Part shown: piece after piece, positions 14,723-23,236 of the stretch
Layout: each line of letters begins with the position of its first letter
Numbering within the stretch: position 1 is the stretch's first letter
Source of the DNA: Eubacteriaceae bacterium
GTDB taxonomy: Bacteria > Bacillota > Clostridia > Peptostreptococcales > Anaerovoracaceae
NCBI GenBank assembly: GCA_902362805.1
Contig: CABIXY010000004.1
Span: forward strand, 534,964-598,963
Reading direction: 5' to 3'
DNA length: 64,000 nt
Program-made: the position numbers and the translations under genes
Notes under the pieces: generated by a model
The model's database searches: none
What the model was told of the DNA's origin: nothing
What the model saw: only the letters and a program-made list of their open reading frames with translations

Positions 14723-16897
14723 TTAGACCATCTGTCTTTTTACCAATTCTGCAAATTTTCCGTTCAGTTCCACCAACTGGTCAAAGGTGCCGTCCTCGGC
14801 GATTTTGCCGTTTTCCAGATAGATGATGCGGTCGCACTGCTTGATGGTAGACAGGCGGTGGGCGATGACGATCCTGGTGCTCCTGAGGCCGCTGAGGGAT
14901 TCTGACACCTGCTTCTGGGTGATGTTGTCAAGGGCGCTGGTCGCCTCGTCGAACATGATGATCTTCGGCTTCGGCGCAATGGCCCTGGCAATCATGATTC
15001 TCTGCTTCTGACCGCCGGAAATGCCGCCGCTGCCCTCAGAAATGACGGTGTGCATGTTCATGGGCATCCGCTGGATGTCCTCAGCGATACCAGCCATTCT
15101 CGCCGCCTCCCAGGCGTCGTCAAGTCCCAGCCATGGAGCTGAGACTACGATATTGGAATAGATGTCTCCTGCAAAGAGGGAACTGTTCTGCATGACGACC
15201 CCGATATTGCGGCGGACCGACTTCACGTCCAGGGAGTTCAAATCCTTACCGTCAAAGTACACCGATCCCGTCTGCGGTTTTTCAAAGCCCAGCAGGATAC
15301 GCATCAGCGTAGACTTGCCGCAGCCGGTTTTGCCGACGATGGCCACATACTGGTTCGGTCTGATTTTCAAAGAGAGGTTGTCGATGATCTTCGGACCGCC
15401 CTGAGAATATTGAAAGGAGATGTTGCTCAGCTCAATGGAACCGTTCAGCTTGGTCACCGCCTTCTTGTTTTCCTCCACTTCCGGCATGGTTTTCATGATC
15501 GGTTCCACCATCTCCATAGCCGGCTTGATATCGGAAATCACGTTGGTAATACTGGACAGACCCATGATCGCCGTGCTCACCAGGCCGTAGGACGTGGTGA
15601 AGGCCATGTAGTCAGCCGCCGATACGCCAGTCACCGCCGCAATGTAATAGAGCACCAGCAGATTGCCGAAGGTGAAGACCACCGAAAATACCGGCGCCAG
15701 CCTGATGATTATCGGCGGATTGTATTCCAGATCTGCGCTGGTCCTGTAAGTCTTTGCCCAGCGTCCGAACATCCTCTTCTCAGAGCCTGACAGCTTGATC
15801 TTCTGAATGCCGGAAAAGAGGGCGAACACCATGCCGTTCAGCCTGGCGTTGGCAGCCAGCCGCTTGCGGGAATAACCCAGTTGCAGAATACTGCTGACCA
15901 TGGTGTAGACCAGGTTCAGCAGCAGGATGGCTACAGCCGTAACAGCCAGCGCCTTTGAATACCTGGTGATCTGCACCACGTAGACGATGGAAAACACGGC
16001 AGTCAGACCCGTATTCATGAGGGTATCCTGCAGCATCTTCGACAGCGTATCCATGTTCTCCAGCCGTTTAGAAAGCTCTCCGGAGGAATAGGTCTTGAAA
16101 AACCCTGCCGGCAGCAGAAGCAGCCTGGCCATGGAGGCACTTTTCACCGCAATGCTCAATTTTTTCTCTATCTTCGCGTCCAAGATCGTGTTGCAGATGC
16201 CGAACAGGTTGTTTGCGACGAGGGAGGTGACCACCAGAATCGCCATGGGCAGCACGTAGAAGCTGACCCCTGCCGGTATGACACTGGAAAAGATTATCTG
16301 CGTCGCATAAGGCGTGATCAGGCCGATCAGGCTTACCACCAGGGTCAGCACCGCCACATAGGCATAATCCCAAAAACTCAGGGACTTTGCCATGAAGATG
16401 ACCAGGTCTTTGATGTTCAGTGATTTCAACGGAAAAGCGCGGTAGAAGCAGTAGGCGTCCCCTTCAAACTCTTCCGCCACTTTCTTCGTCACCCGCACCC
16501 GCCTGTCTTTTTGCTTGTCAAAATAGCTGTATCCACTGGTATGACTGGGCAGAAGCGCCACCACCGTGCCGTCCTTCTTCGCGGCCAGAATCGGATTGAT
16601 GGAATCCTTGTACCAGGTATCCGTCAGCTCGATGCGCCTTCTCATGGCGCCTGTGGGCCGCAGCATGTATTCGATCTGATCGTTCAGGTCTTTGATTTCT
16701 TCCGGAACCTCTACGATTTTTACGTGAAGGTATTTCAAAATCGCTTCTATGGCGCTTTGGGATTCTTCCCTGCTGTTTTCCATCTTCTCTCTGCCTGCTG
16801 AGGGCATGACCACAGAGGACAAATCCTGAAAGGCACCCTCAAAGAGCTCATTATCTTTTGCTTTTCTTTCTTCTAGTTGTTCTCCAAACCAGCTCAT
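14723..16897 (-). CDS. NHLM-type bacteriocin export ABC transporter without peptidase domain
   Basis: The 724-residue protein has an N-terminal cytoplasmic region of about 160 residues that is not a C39 peptidase, five to six membrane segments (about 170-440), and an ABC ATPase (about 490-720). Walker A is GKTGCGKST, signature ISGGQKQRIMIARA, Walker B IIMFDEATSALD. It matches the second, ATP-binding-only transporter of NHLM bacteriocin systems, which works with a peptidase-containing transporter. Its start follows the stop of that gene by nine bases. It should help move the four-cysteine peptides across the membrane. Confidence 0.86.
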   Translation of the reverse strand: MSWFGEQLEERKAKDNELFEGAFQDLSSVVMPSAGREKMENSREESQSAIEAILKYLHVKIVEVPEEIKDLNDQIEYMLRPTGAMRRRIELTDTWYKDSINPILAAKKDGTVVALLPSHTSGYSYFDKQKDRRVRVTKKVAEEFEGDAYCFYRAFPLKSLNIKDLVIFMAKSLSFWDYAYVAVLTLVVSLIGLITPYATQIIFSSVIPAGVSFYVLPMAILVVTSLVANNLFGICNTILDAKIEKKLSIAVKSASMARLLLLPAGFFKTYSSGELSKRLENMDTLSKMLQDTLMNTGLTAVFSIVYVVQITRYSKALAVTAVAILLLNLVYTMVSSILQLGYSRKRLAANARLNGMVFALFSGIQKIKLSGSEKRMFGRWAKTYRTSADLEYNPPIIIRLAPVFSVVFTFGNLLVLYYIAAVTGVSAADYMAFTTSYGLVSTAIMGLSSITNVISDIKPAMEMVEPIMKTMPEVEENKKAVTKLNGSIELSNISFQYSQGGPKIIDNLSLKIRPNQYVAIVGKTGCGKSTLMRILLGFEKPQTGSVYFDGKDLNSLDVKSVRRNIGVVMQNSSLFAGDIYSNIVVSAPWLGLDDAWEAARMAGIAEDIQRMPMNMHTVISEGSGGISGGQKQRIMIARAIAPKPKIIMFDEATSALDNITQKQVSESLSGLRSTRIVIAHRLSTIKQCDRIIYLENGKIAEDGTFDQLVELNGKFAELVKRQMV

Positions 16898-16906
16898 AGT
16901 ACCCTC

Positions 16907-19051
16907 CTATTCCGTGGTGATCAGCTGGGTGTAGAGGTCGCCCTTTGCCATCAGCTCTTCATGGGTGCCTCTTTCCACAACTTCACCGTAATTCATAACG
17001 ACGATTTCATCACAGTCCCGAATGGTCGAAAGACGATGGGCCACGATGATGCAGGTGATCCCGCGGTTCTTGATGGCGTTGATGACCTCGTACTCCGTCT
17101 TTGCGTCCAGGGCGCTGGTCGCTTCGTCCATGATGACGATGCTGGGATCCTGCGCCAGTACGCGGGCAATCTCCAGTCTCTGCCGCTGTCCGCCAGAGAA
17201 GTTCTTTCCGCCCTCGGTCAGCTTGCAGTCGTAGCCTTCGCGGAGTATGATTTCTTCGTGCATGCTGGCGTCTTTTGCCGCCATAATCATCTCAAAATCT
17301 TCGATGGACTGGTCCCACATCTTGATATTGTTCCTGATGGAGTCTTCAAACAGGATGATGTCCTGATCCACGACAGCCACAGAGCTGGTGAAGATCATGT
17401 GGTTCAGCTCCTCCATAGGTTTCCCGTCAAATTCGATGGTGCCGGACCACGGTTTGTACAGTCCCGAAATCAGCTTGGTCATGGTGGATTTGCCGCAGCC
17501 GGAGCCGCCCACAAAGGCCACCTTTGATCCTGGCTTGATGTCGATGCTGAAGTCTTTGATCAGGGCTGGAGAATTGGTGCTGTAGCCAAAGGTCACATCC
17601 TTTAGGCGGATATCGCCGCTCAGCTTTTTTGCCCCTGCAAGGGATTCGCTCTCGTCTTTGGTATAATCCACATCGGCCGGATATTCCATGACATCCTCCA
17701 CCCTCTCCATAGACGCCCGCATCTGCTGCACGGTAGTACCCACGTTGATCAAGGACAACGCCGGTGAGAGGAATTCTGCAATAAATCCCTGAAAGGCCAT
17801 GAGCATACCGACGGTAAAATCGCCGTTGATGATCAGCAATGCGCCGATGAGCAGCACGGAGCTGTTAGCCAGGGAAGTCAGAAACTGGGGTATGCTGTTC
17901 ATGTAAATATTGGTCTTCAGCACTCTGTTGTTTTCTACCGATTCCCTGGCGATGAAGCCGGACCACCGCTCGAAGAAGCCGTTTTCTGCTCCGGCGGCTT
18001 TGATGGTCTCAATCATCTCGATGCCAGAGGTGGTGGTGCTGTCCACCTTGCCCCTTTCACGCATAGCCACACGGCTGATGTTCATAATTTTGTTGGATAT
18101 GTAACCTGCCGAAAACAGATTGATTGCCACAGTGACCAGCCCCACGACGGTCAGAACTGCGCTGTATCTGAGCATGATGGTCAGATACAGAATCAGGGTC
18201 AGCAGATCCAGCCCCGCCGGCGCCAGCTCACCTACCAGGGTATTGGTGATAGACTGGTTCAGGCCTTGCCGCCCCACCAGATCTCCGGCATTCCTCTGTG
18301 AAAAGAAGTTCATGGGCAAACGGAGAACGTGCCACATGAATTCCGAGTTGGCCGTAATGGCAAACTTACCCTGTATCTTACGCAGGTAACTCGCCTGCAG
18401 GTAATTGACGACAATGCTGAAGACAAGGACGATTGCCATGATTCCAATAAATGGCATCAGCCAGTCCGACTGGCCTTTGGTCAGAATGCTGTCCATAAAG
18501 ACCTTGGAAAACAGCGGCTGTATAATGCCGACTACAGTGATGAAAACGGTCGTGATAAAGACGAAGATGACAGCGGATTTCGTTCCCCGCAGCCTCTTCC
18601 CGGCAAAATTCATCACGCTGCGTTTCTCTCCGCCGATCTCGAAGTCATCGTTCTTCTCAAACATGATTACTACGCCTGTAAAGGCTCTGTCAAATTCCTT
18701 CATGGAGACTGTCACCCGCCCTCGAGCCGGGTCGTTGAGGACAGCGCCCTTTTTTGTAAATCCGCATAGGACAACAAAGTGATTAAAATTCCAATGTATA
18801 ATTGCTGGGAAAGAGATCTCCTGAACCATATCCAGCTCGTAGCGGAAGGCTCTCGCCGTCAGACCATAATCAGCCGCCGCTGATTTGATCGCCTTGACGC
18901 TGGTCCCGTCTCTGGATACGCCGCAGGCCATGCGTACCTTTTCCAGCGGTTCCACCCGCCCGTGGTAGCCTAGGATCATGGCTAAGGATGCAGCCCCGCA
19001 TTCCAGGGCTTCCATCTGCATGACAACTGGTACTTTGATTGGTTTTGCCAT
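16907..19051 (-). CDS. Peptidase-containing bacteriocin ABC transporter (C39, PCAT/NHLM type)
   Basis: The 714-residue protein has an intact C39 cysteine protease (about 1-130): catalytic cysteine in MEALECGAASLAM, histidine in NFNHFVVLCG and aspartate in LNDPARG. Membrane segments (about 160-440) and an ABC ATPase (about 480-712) follow, with GGSGCGKST, FSGGQRQRLEIARVL and IVIMDEATSALD. It should cleave the leaders after GG and export the cores. It sits between the accessory secretion gene and the second ABC gene, with AGGAGG six bases before ATG. Confidence 0.92.
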   Translation of the reverse strand: MAKPIKVPVVMQMEALECGAASLAMILGYHGRVEPLEKVRMACGVSRDGTSVKAIKSAAADYGLTARAFRYELDMVQEISFPAIIHWNFNHFVVLCGFTKKGAVLNDPARGRVTVSMKEFDRAFTGVVIMFEKNDDFEIGGEKRSVMNFAGKRLRGTKSAVIFVFITTVFITVVGIIQPLFSKVFMDSILTKGQSDWLMPFIGIMAIVLVFSIVVNYLQASYLRKIQGKFAITANSEFMWHVLRLPMNFFSQRNAGDLVGRQGLNQSITNTLVGELAPAGLDLLTLILYLTIMLRYSAVLTVVGLVTVAINLFSAGYISNKIMNISRVAMRERGKVDSTTTSGIEMIETIKAAGAENGFFERWSGFIARESVENNRVLKTNIYMNSIPQFLTSLANSSVLLIGALLIINGDFTVGMLMAFQGFIAEFLSPALSLINVGTTVQQMRASMERVEDVMEYPADVDYTKDESESLAGAKKLSGDIRLKDVTFGYSTNSPALIKDFSIDIKPGSKVAFVGGSGCGKSTMTKLISGLYKPWSGTIEFDGKPMEELNHMIFTSSVAVVDQDIILFEDSIRNNIKMWDQSIEDFEMIMAAKDASMHEEIILREGYDCKLTEGGKNFSGGQRQRLEIARVLAQDPSIVIMDEATSALDAKTEYEVINAIKNRGITCIIVAHRLSTIRDCDEIVVMNYGEVVERGTHEELMAKGDLYTQLITTE

Positions 19052-19061
19052 GATGCGCCTC

Positions 19062-19658
19062 CTACTCTAAAATCAGTTCTATCGGTTTTTGATTCTCGAC
19101 TACGGCAAGAGCGGTACCGGTAGAACCTTTTTTGACCGTAACGTCTTTCCCTTTACTGCTGGACCAGGCAATGCCGCTAGCAGTTTCTTTGTCGCTGTCA
19201 AAAGAAATAGTCACCAGAATTCCTACAGAATCTGGCATCAGATAGCCGGCCAGTTCTTTATTCTTGACCAGGCTGACGATTTCTTCTTCGGATACAGGAA
19301 ATTCACCAATGCTTTCGACTCTGCCTTTCATGTATCCATAGGTCTCGCGGTCAGCCGTACTTGGAGAAACCTGTACTTCCATTCCCGTCTTCAATTCCGC
19401 CGCAGTTTCTACAGATACCACTGCGGCCATTTTGTCGCAGCGTTCCTGTTCCTCGCTGGCATAAAAGGCGCCCGACAGGTTTTCCGTGAGAGGAATGTTT
19501 CCTAAAAACCCCCAGGCCAGTCCTCCCAGCAGCAGCAATCCTAAAGCCGCCAGCATGATGACGACACTGGGGTTGATGACCTTGATGTAGTCATTCATCT
19601 TTTCCGGGGAAGAGATCCGCTCCAGGTTTGATTTTCTAAATACTTCTTTGTTATCCAT
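19062..19658 (-). CDS. NHLM-type secretion accessory protein (short HlyD-like)
   Basis: The 198-residue protein has a cytoplasmic head, one membrane segment (about 33-55, VVIMLAALGLLLLGGLAWGF) and an extracellular domain of about 140 residues. That domain has paired beta segments of biotinyl-lipoyl/HlyD character (LKTGMEVQVSPS, then TVKKGSTGTALAVVE). It is shorter than proteobacterial HlyD proteins and has no long coiled coil, as in Gram-positive NHLM secretion proteins. It is the first gene of the exporter operon behind promoter P1. Confidence 0.75.
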   Translation of the reverse strand: MDNKEVFRKSNLERISSPEKMNDYIKVINPSVVIMLAALGLLLLGGLAWGFLGNIPLTENLSGAFYASEEQERCDKMAAVVSVETAAELKTGMEVQVSPSTADRETYGYMKGRVESIGEFPVSEEEIVSLVKNKELAGYLMPDSVGILVTISFDSDKETASGIAWSSSKGKDVTVKKGSTGTALAVVENQKPIELILE

Positions 19659-19721
19659 GCCTTCCTCCTATCGTAGTCTGCGACCCTTGGGCAGACTGAT
19701 TTACTTCACCTATACCTTTTG

Positions 19722-19749
19722 TATACGGCGCGATAGGCAAAACGTCTCA
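19722..19749 (-). promoter_or_regulatory. ECF-type promoter P1 (TGAGAC-N16-CGTATA) of the exporter operon
   Basis: Minus-strand TGAGAC (19744-19749) and CGTATA (19722-19727) are 16 bases apart, 64 bases before the start of the secretion protein gene. The minus-35 box directly abuts the terminator of the upstream transporter operon. Confidence 0.77.
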
Positions 19750-19785
19750 AAAAAGAAAAAAAGAGCTGCCACTGCGGCAGCTTTT
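19750..19785 (-). terminator. Intrinsic terminator of the second Opu-type operon
   Basis: The stem AGCTGCC/GGCAGCT with a five-base loop is followed on the minus strand by CTTTTTTTC and more T residues. Confidence 0.85.
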
Positions 19786-19827
19786 CAGCCGCCGTCAGCA
19801 ACAACTCTTTCATTTTCATATATAGGA

Positions 19828-21405
19828 TTAAATCAGACCCTGCTCCTTGGCAAACTCTCTTGCCACGTCAGCTGGTTCTTTTCCTTTTTCATCTACCTGG
19901 TAATTCAGTTCCTGCATGACCTCGTTGGTGAGGATCTTGCTCAGTTTATTGATGACGTCTTCCAGTTCTGGATACTTTTCAAGCATCTCTTCGTTGATGA
20001 TTGGAATCGCATAGTACGGAGGGAAGAATCCGTCGCTGTCTTCCAGGACCTTCAGGTTGTACTTTTTCAAAAGGCCGTCGGTTGCATATGCATCAACGAT
20101 GTCCGTATTGCCATTTTTCAAAGCCGTAAATCTCGGCGATCCGTCGATGGCTACAGTCTTTTTAAAGTGAAAACCATATTTTTTCAAAAGACCTGGCAGA
20201 CCGTCGTCCGGTCTGTTCTGGAATTCCATCGTTGTGCCCAGTGACAGCTGAGAGTCACACTTGAGCAGATCTTTCATGGTCGAAAGGCCGTATTTCTTTG
20301 CTGTCTCCTGAGAGACCGCCAGAGTATAGGTATTGTTAAAGTTAGCCTGTTCCAAAACTTTGATCTTGTACTTCTCATGCAGCGCTGTTTTGCACTCGTC
20401 ATAGACTGCCTGCATATCCGACTTGGCCGGTTGATTGAGGATATTGACATAAATCGTGCCAGTATAGTCCACATACATGTCGATTTCACCTTTTTTCAAG
20501 GCCTCAAAGCAGACCTGGCTGCCGCCTAAGTTTTCTTTTCGAACCACATTGATATCCGTATCGTGTTCAATGACGTCGGCATATAAGTTACAGAGGATCA
20601 GCTGCTCGGTGAAGTCCTTGCTGCCTATGGTAATGGTCTTTTCTTCCTGGTTCATGTTTCCAATCACCGTATTTCCTACTAAGACTACAATCAAAGCCGC
20701 GGCGACTGCCAAGACGATTTTCTCTCTTTTTCTCTTCTTTTTCAGTTCCGCCTTTGCTGTGCCGAAAGCACTCTGCAAACTGATCGGCGTTACTAATTTT
20801 TCTACCAGCCCCATGAGGAAGTCTACCAGAAGGGCTAAGAGACATGCCGGAATGGCTCCGGCCAGAATCTGCAGATTATTGACCGTTCTGATACCTGAGA
20901 AAACCAGATATCCCAAACCGCCTGCACCGATAAATGCCGCCATGGTCATGAGCCCCACTGCGGTTACAGCGGAAATTCGCACACCTGCCATGATGACTGG
21001 CAGTGCCATGGGAATTTTGACCTTGGCCAGGACCTGCCACTTCGTTAACCCAATCCCCTTTGCCGCTTCTACCAGATCCGGATCGATGCTGGCGATACCA
21101 GTATAGGTATTTTTAATAATCGGCAGCAGCGAGTAGATGATAACCATAACTACCGCCGGTAAGGCTCCGATGCCGAGAAGCGGTATGGCTAGACCGAGAA
21201 GCGCCATGCTCGGTATTGCCTGTACCACATTGGCCACACCAATAATGGGCTTATCCAGCTTTTTGACATAACTGATCAAAATGCCGAGCGGCACGCCGAT
21301 GAGGATGGCAAATCCCACAGCGATGGCTGTCATTTCGATATGTTCCATGAGCAGATCTGCAATCTGCCCCAGATGCTGGGTCATGTATTTAAATAGTGCA
21401 ATCAT
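19828..21405 (-). CDS. ABC transporter permease fused to substrate-binding domain, second copy
   Basis: At 525 residues this has the same length and domain order as the protein at 560-2137, and most positions agree by eye, especially in the permease half. The binding half differs more (for example KENLGGSQVCFEALKKG, and MEFQNRPDDGLPGLLKKYGFHFKK), so the two may bind different quaternary amines or one may prefer ergothioneine. Its start codon shares one base with the stop of the ATPase gene. The operon ends before the peptide exporter operon. Confidence 0.85.
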   Translation of the reverse strand: MIALFKYMTQHLGQIADLLMEHIEMTAIAVGFAILIGVPLGILISYVKKLDKPIIGVANVVQAIPSMALLGLAIPLLGIGALPAVVMVIIYSLLPIIKNTYTGIASIDPDLVEAAKGIGLTKWQVLAKVKIPMALPVIMAGVRISAVTAVGLMTMAAFIGAGGLGYLVFSGIRTVNNLQILAGAIPACLLALLVDFLMGLVEKLVTPISLQSAFGTAKAELKKKRKREKIVLAVAAALIVVLVGNTVIGNMNQEEKTITIGSKDFTEQLILCNLYADVIEHDTDINVVRKENLGGSQVCFEALKKGEIDMYVDYTGTIYVNILNQPAKSDMQAVYDECKTALHEKYKIKVLEQANFNNTYTLAVSQETAKKYGLSTMKDLLKCDSQLSLGTTMEFQNRPDDGLPGLLKKYGFHFKKTVAIDGSPRFTALKNGNTDIVDAYATDGLLKKYNLKVLEDSDGFFPPYYAIPIINEEMLEKYPELEDVINKLSKILTNEVMQELNYQVDEKGKEPADVAREFAKEQGLI

Positions 21406-22547
21406 TACTGACTCACCGTCCCTTCCGTACTGTCTTCCGTCAGGAACTGTTTACTCAGTGTAGAGACCAGGTTACTGTTAGTCAAAAGTCCCACTAGTCT
21501 TTCCTCTTCGTCGAGAACAGGAATATTGTTGACTTCTGTCTCTTCTACCATCTTGAGCACATCGACGATATTGTCTCCTACATGAGAAACATAGGCTACT
21601 TCGTTCATAATATCCTCTGCCTGCATTAAAGGTCTGCTGGCTTTAAATAGATTTTTTCTACCGACGATGCCGCGCAGTTTTTTCTCGTCGTCGACCACCA
21701 GCAGCGTATCGATATGATGATCTCTCATGCGCTTGATACATCTGTTCCTAATCATGTCGCCTTTACAGGTGATTGGGTTTTTAATCATAAAGTCTTCTAC
21801 CTTTATGTATTCTGGGGAATCCCATATCCTGTTGGTACCGACGAAGTTGGCTACAAATTCGTCAGCCGGCTGTTTTAGGATCGTTTCCGGCGTATCAAAC
21901 TGAAGGATGTGACCGCCTTTCATAATGCAGATCCTGTCTGCAATTTTGATAGCCTCGTCCATATCGTGGGTAACAAAGACCATAGTCTTCCCTACCTTGG
22001 ATTGCAGCTCGATCAGTTCATCCTGCAGACTGCTTCTAGTTACAGGGTCCAGGGCCGAGAAAGGTTCATCCAATAAAATGATATCAGGGTCGTTGGCAAG
22101 GGCCCTGATGACGCCGATTCTCTGTCGCTGTCCGCCTGAAAGCTCTGTCGGGTATCTGTCAAGAAACTGATCAGGATCCAGATCCACCATCTTCATCAGT
22201 TTCTTGGTGTTTTCCACAATCTCTTCAGGACTTTTCTTTTCCATGCGCTCGATAATCTCGATGTTCTGACGAATGGTCATATGGGGAAACAGGCCGCCCT
22301 GCTGGATGACGTAACCCATGTTCCTGCGAAGCTGGACTTTGTCCATCTCTTCGATATTCTTTTCATCGATAAAAATCTTGCCTTTACTTGTTGGTATTAA
22401 TCTGTTGATCATTTTCAGCGTCGTTGTCTTTCCGCAACCGCTGGGACCGATGAGGACGGTCAGTTCACCGTCACCTATGTCCATAGAAATGTCTGATAAG
22501 ACGACGTTACCTTTGAATTCTTTCGTAACGTCTCGAAATTGAATCAT
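21405..22547 (-). CDS. ABC transporter ATPase with two CBS domains, second copy
   Basis: The 380-residue paralogue of the ATPase at 2134-3279 has the same Walker A (GPSGCGKTT), signature (LSGGQRQRIG) and Walker B (IILLDEPFSALD). Two CBS domains follow; the first includes RCIKRMRDHHIDTLLVVD. It starts MIQFRDVTKEF after a GGGGG ribosome site. A strong sigma-A promoter lies about 95 bases upstream, so this copy is probably expressed constitutively unless an operator is hidden there. Confidence 0.87.
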   Translation of the reverse strand: MIQFRDVTKEFKGNVVLSDISMDIGDGELTVLIGPSGCGKTTTLKMINRLIPTSKGKIFIDEKNIEEMDKVQLRRNMGYVIQQGGLFPHMTIRQNIEIIERMEKKSPEEIVENTKKLMKMVDLDPDQFLDRYPTELSGGQRQRIGVIRALANDPDIILLDEPFSALDPVTRSSLQDELIELQSKVGKTMVFVTHDMDEAIKIADRICIMKGGHILQFDTPETILKQPADEFVANFVGTNRIWDSPEYIKVEDFMIKNPITCKGDMIRNRCIKRMRDHHIDTLLVVDDEKKLRGIVGRKNLFKASRPLMQAEDIMNEVAYVSHVGDNIVDVLKMVEETEVNNIPVLDEEERLVGLLTNSNLVSTLSKQFLTEDSTEGTVSQ

Positions 22548-22640
22548 TAAAAAAACCCCCTATCTGATTCTCAATTAATCGTGTCTTCTGCAGACCAGAA
22601 TACACATGTCCGCAAAAGTATAAGTTCCCCAATGTATATA

Positions 22641-22669
22641 ATTATACCGACAATTCTGAACAAAGTCAA
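22641..22669 (-). promoter_or_regulatory. Sigma-A promoter of the second Opu-type operon
   Basis: TTGACT and TATAAT are separated by exactly 17 bases on the minus strand, upstream of the ATPase gene. Confidence 0.85.
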
Positions 22670-22701
22670 ACGACAAAAGTCGATAATTGTTGAAATTGAC
22701 G

Positions 22702-22747
22702 CAAAAAAAGAGAGCATATTTCCCTTCATGCGGAAAAATATACTCTC
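22702..22747 (-). terminator. Terminator after the ArsB/NhaD-type transporter operon
   Basis: A stem GAGAGTATATTT/AAATATGCTCTC with one mismatch is followed by seven T residues on the minus strand, just past the 150-residue protein gene. Confidence 0.82.
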
Positions 22748-22765
22748 AAAATGGTTATTTATGCA

Positions 22766-23218
22766 TTAAGTCAAGAACGGCGAAACGGCAGTGATTTCAG
22801 CAATCAGAGTATGCAGCTTCTGCATCTCCTCTTCTATTTTTTCCAGGTTTTCCCGATCTACGTTACGTGTCATAAAAAGATTTTCAATTTCTTTGTCAAA
22901 AGTGGCTAAACTGCCTGCCACATCGATAAATTTTGTAAAATTGGAACTGTTATACGCCGACTGAAACTTTCTGAGATCTGTGCCGATAATGTCCACAATC
23001 TGCTGCTCATTATAAATCTTTCCGATCATCATCGGATAAGGGCTCACTCTCTGCAGATAGATTTCTTCCTCTTTTACTTCGTACATATAAGTAATTTTCA
23101 GTTCTTCCCCTAAATCAAATTTAGCAATATTGATATGGGCCGGTGAAGTTTTGATGGATTTCGCTCCCATCTGCCGCAGCATGATGTTGACCATATCGTC
23201 TGAAATTCTGTTTCTCAT
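22766..23218 (-). CDS. Protein of unknown function downstream of an ArsB/NhaD-type transporter
   Basis: The 150-residue soluble protein has no membrane segment. Its middle is a mixed alpha/beta region (ELKITYMYEVKEEEIYLQRVSPYPM) and its C-terminus is a long helix (NREDRENLEKIEEEMQKLHTLIAE-like). I recognise no family. It lies 18 bases after the transporter gene in the same direction and shares its terminator, so it probably serves the transporter, perhaps as a regulator or chaperone (inference). Confidence 0.65.
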   Translation of the reverse strand: MRNRISDDMVNIMLRQMGAKSIKTSPAHINIAKFDLGEELKITYMYEVKEEEIYLQRVSPYPMMIGKIYNEQQIVDIIGTDLRKFQSAYNSSNFTKFIDVAGSLATFDKEIENLFMTRNVDRENLEKIEEEMQKLHTLIAEITAVSPFLT

Positions 23219-23236
23219 GATTGTTCAGCTCCTTCC

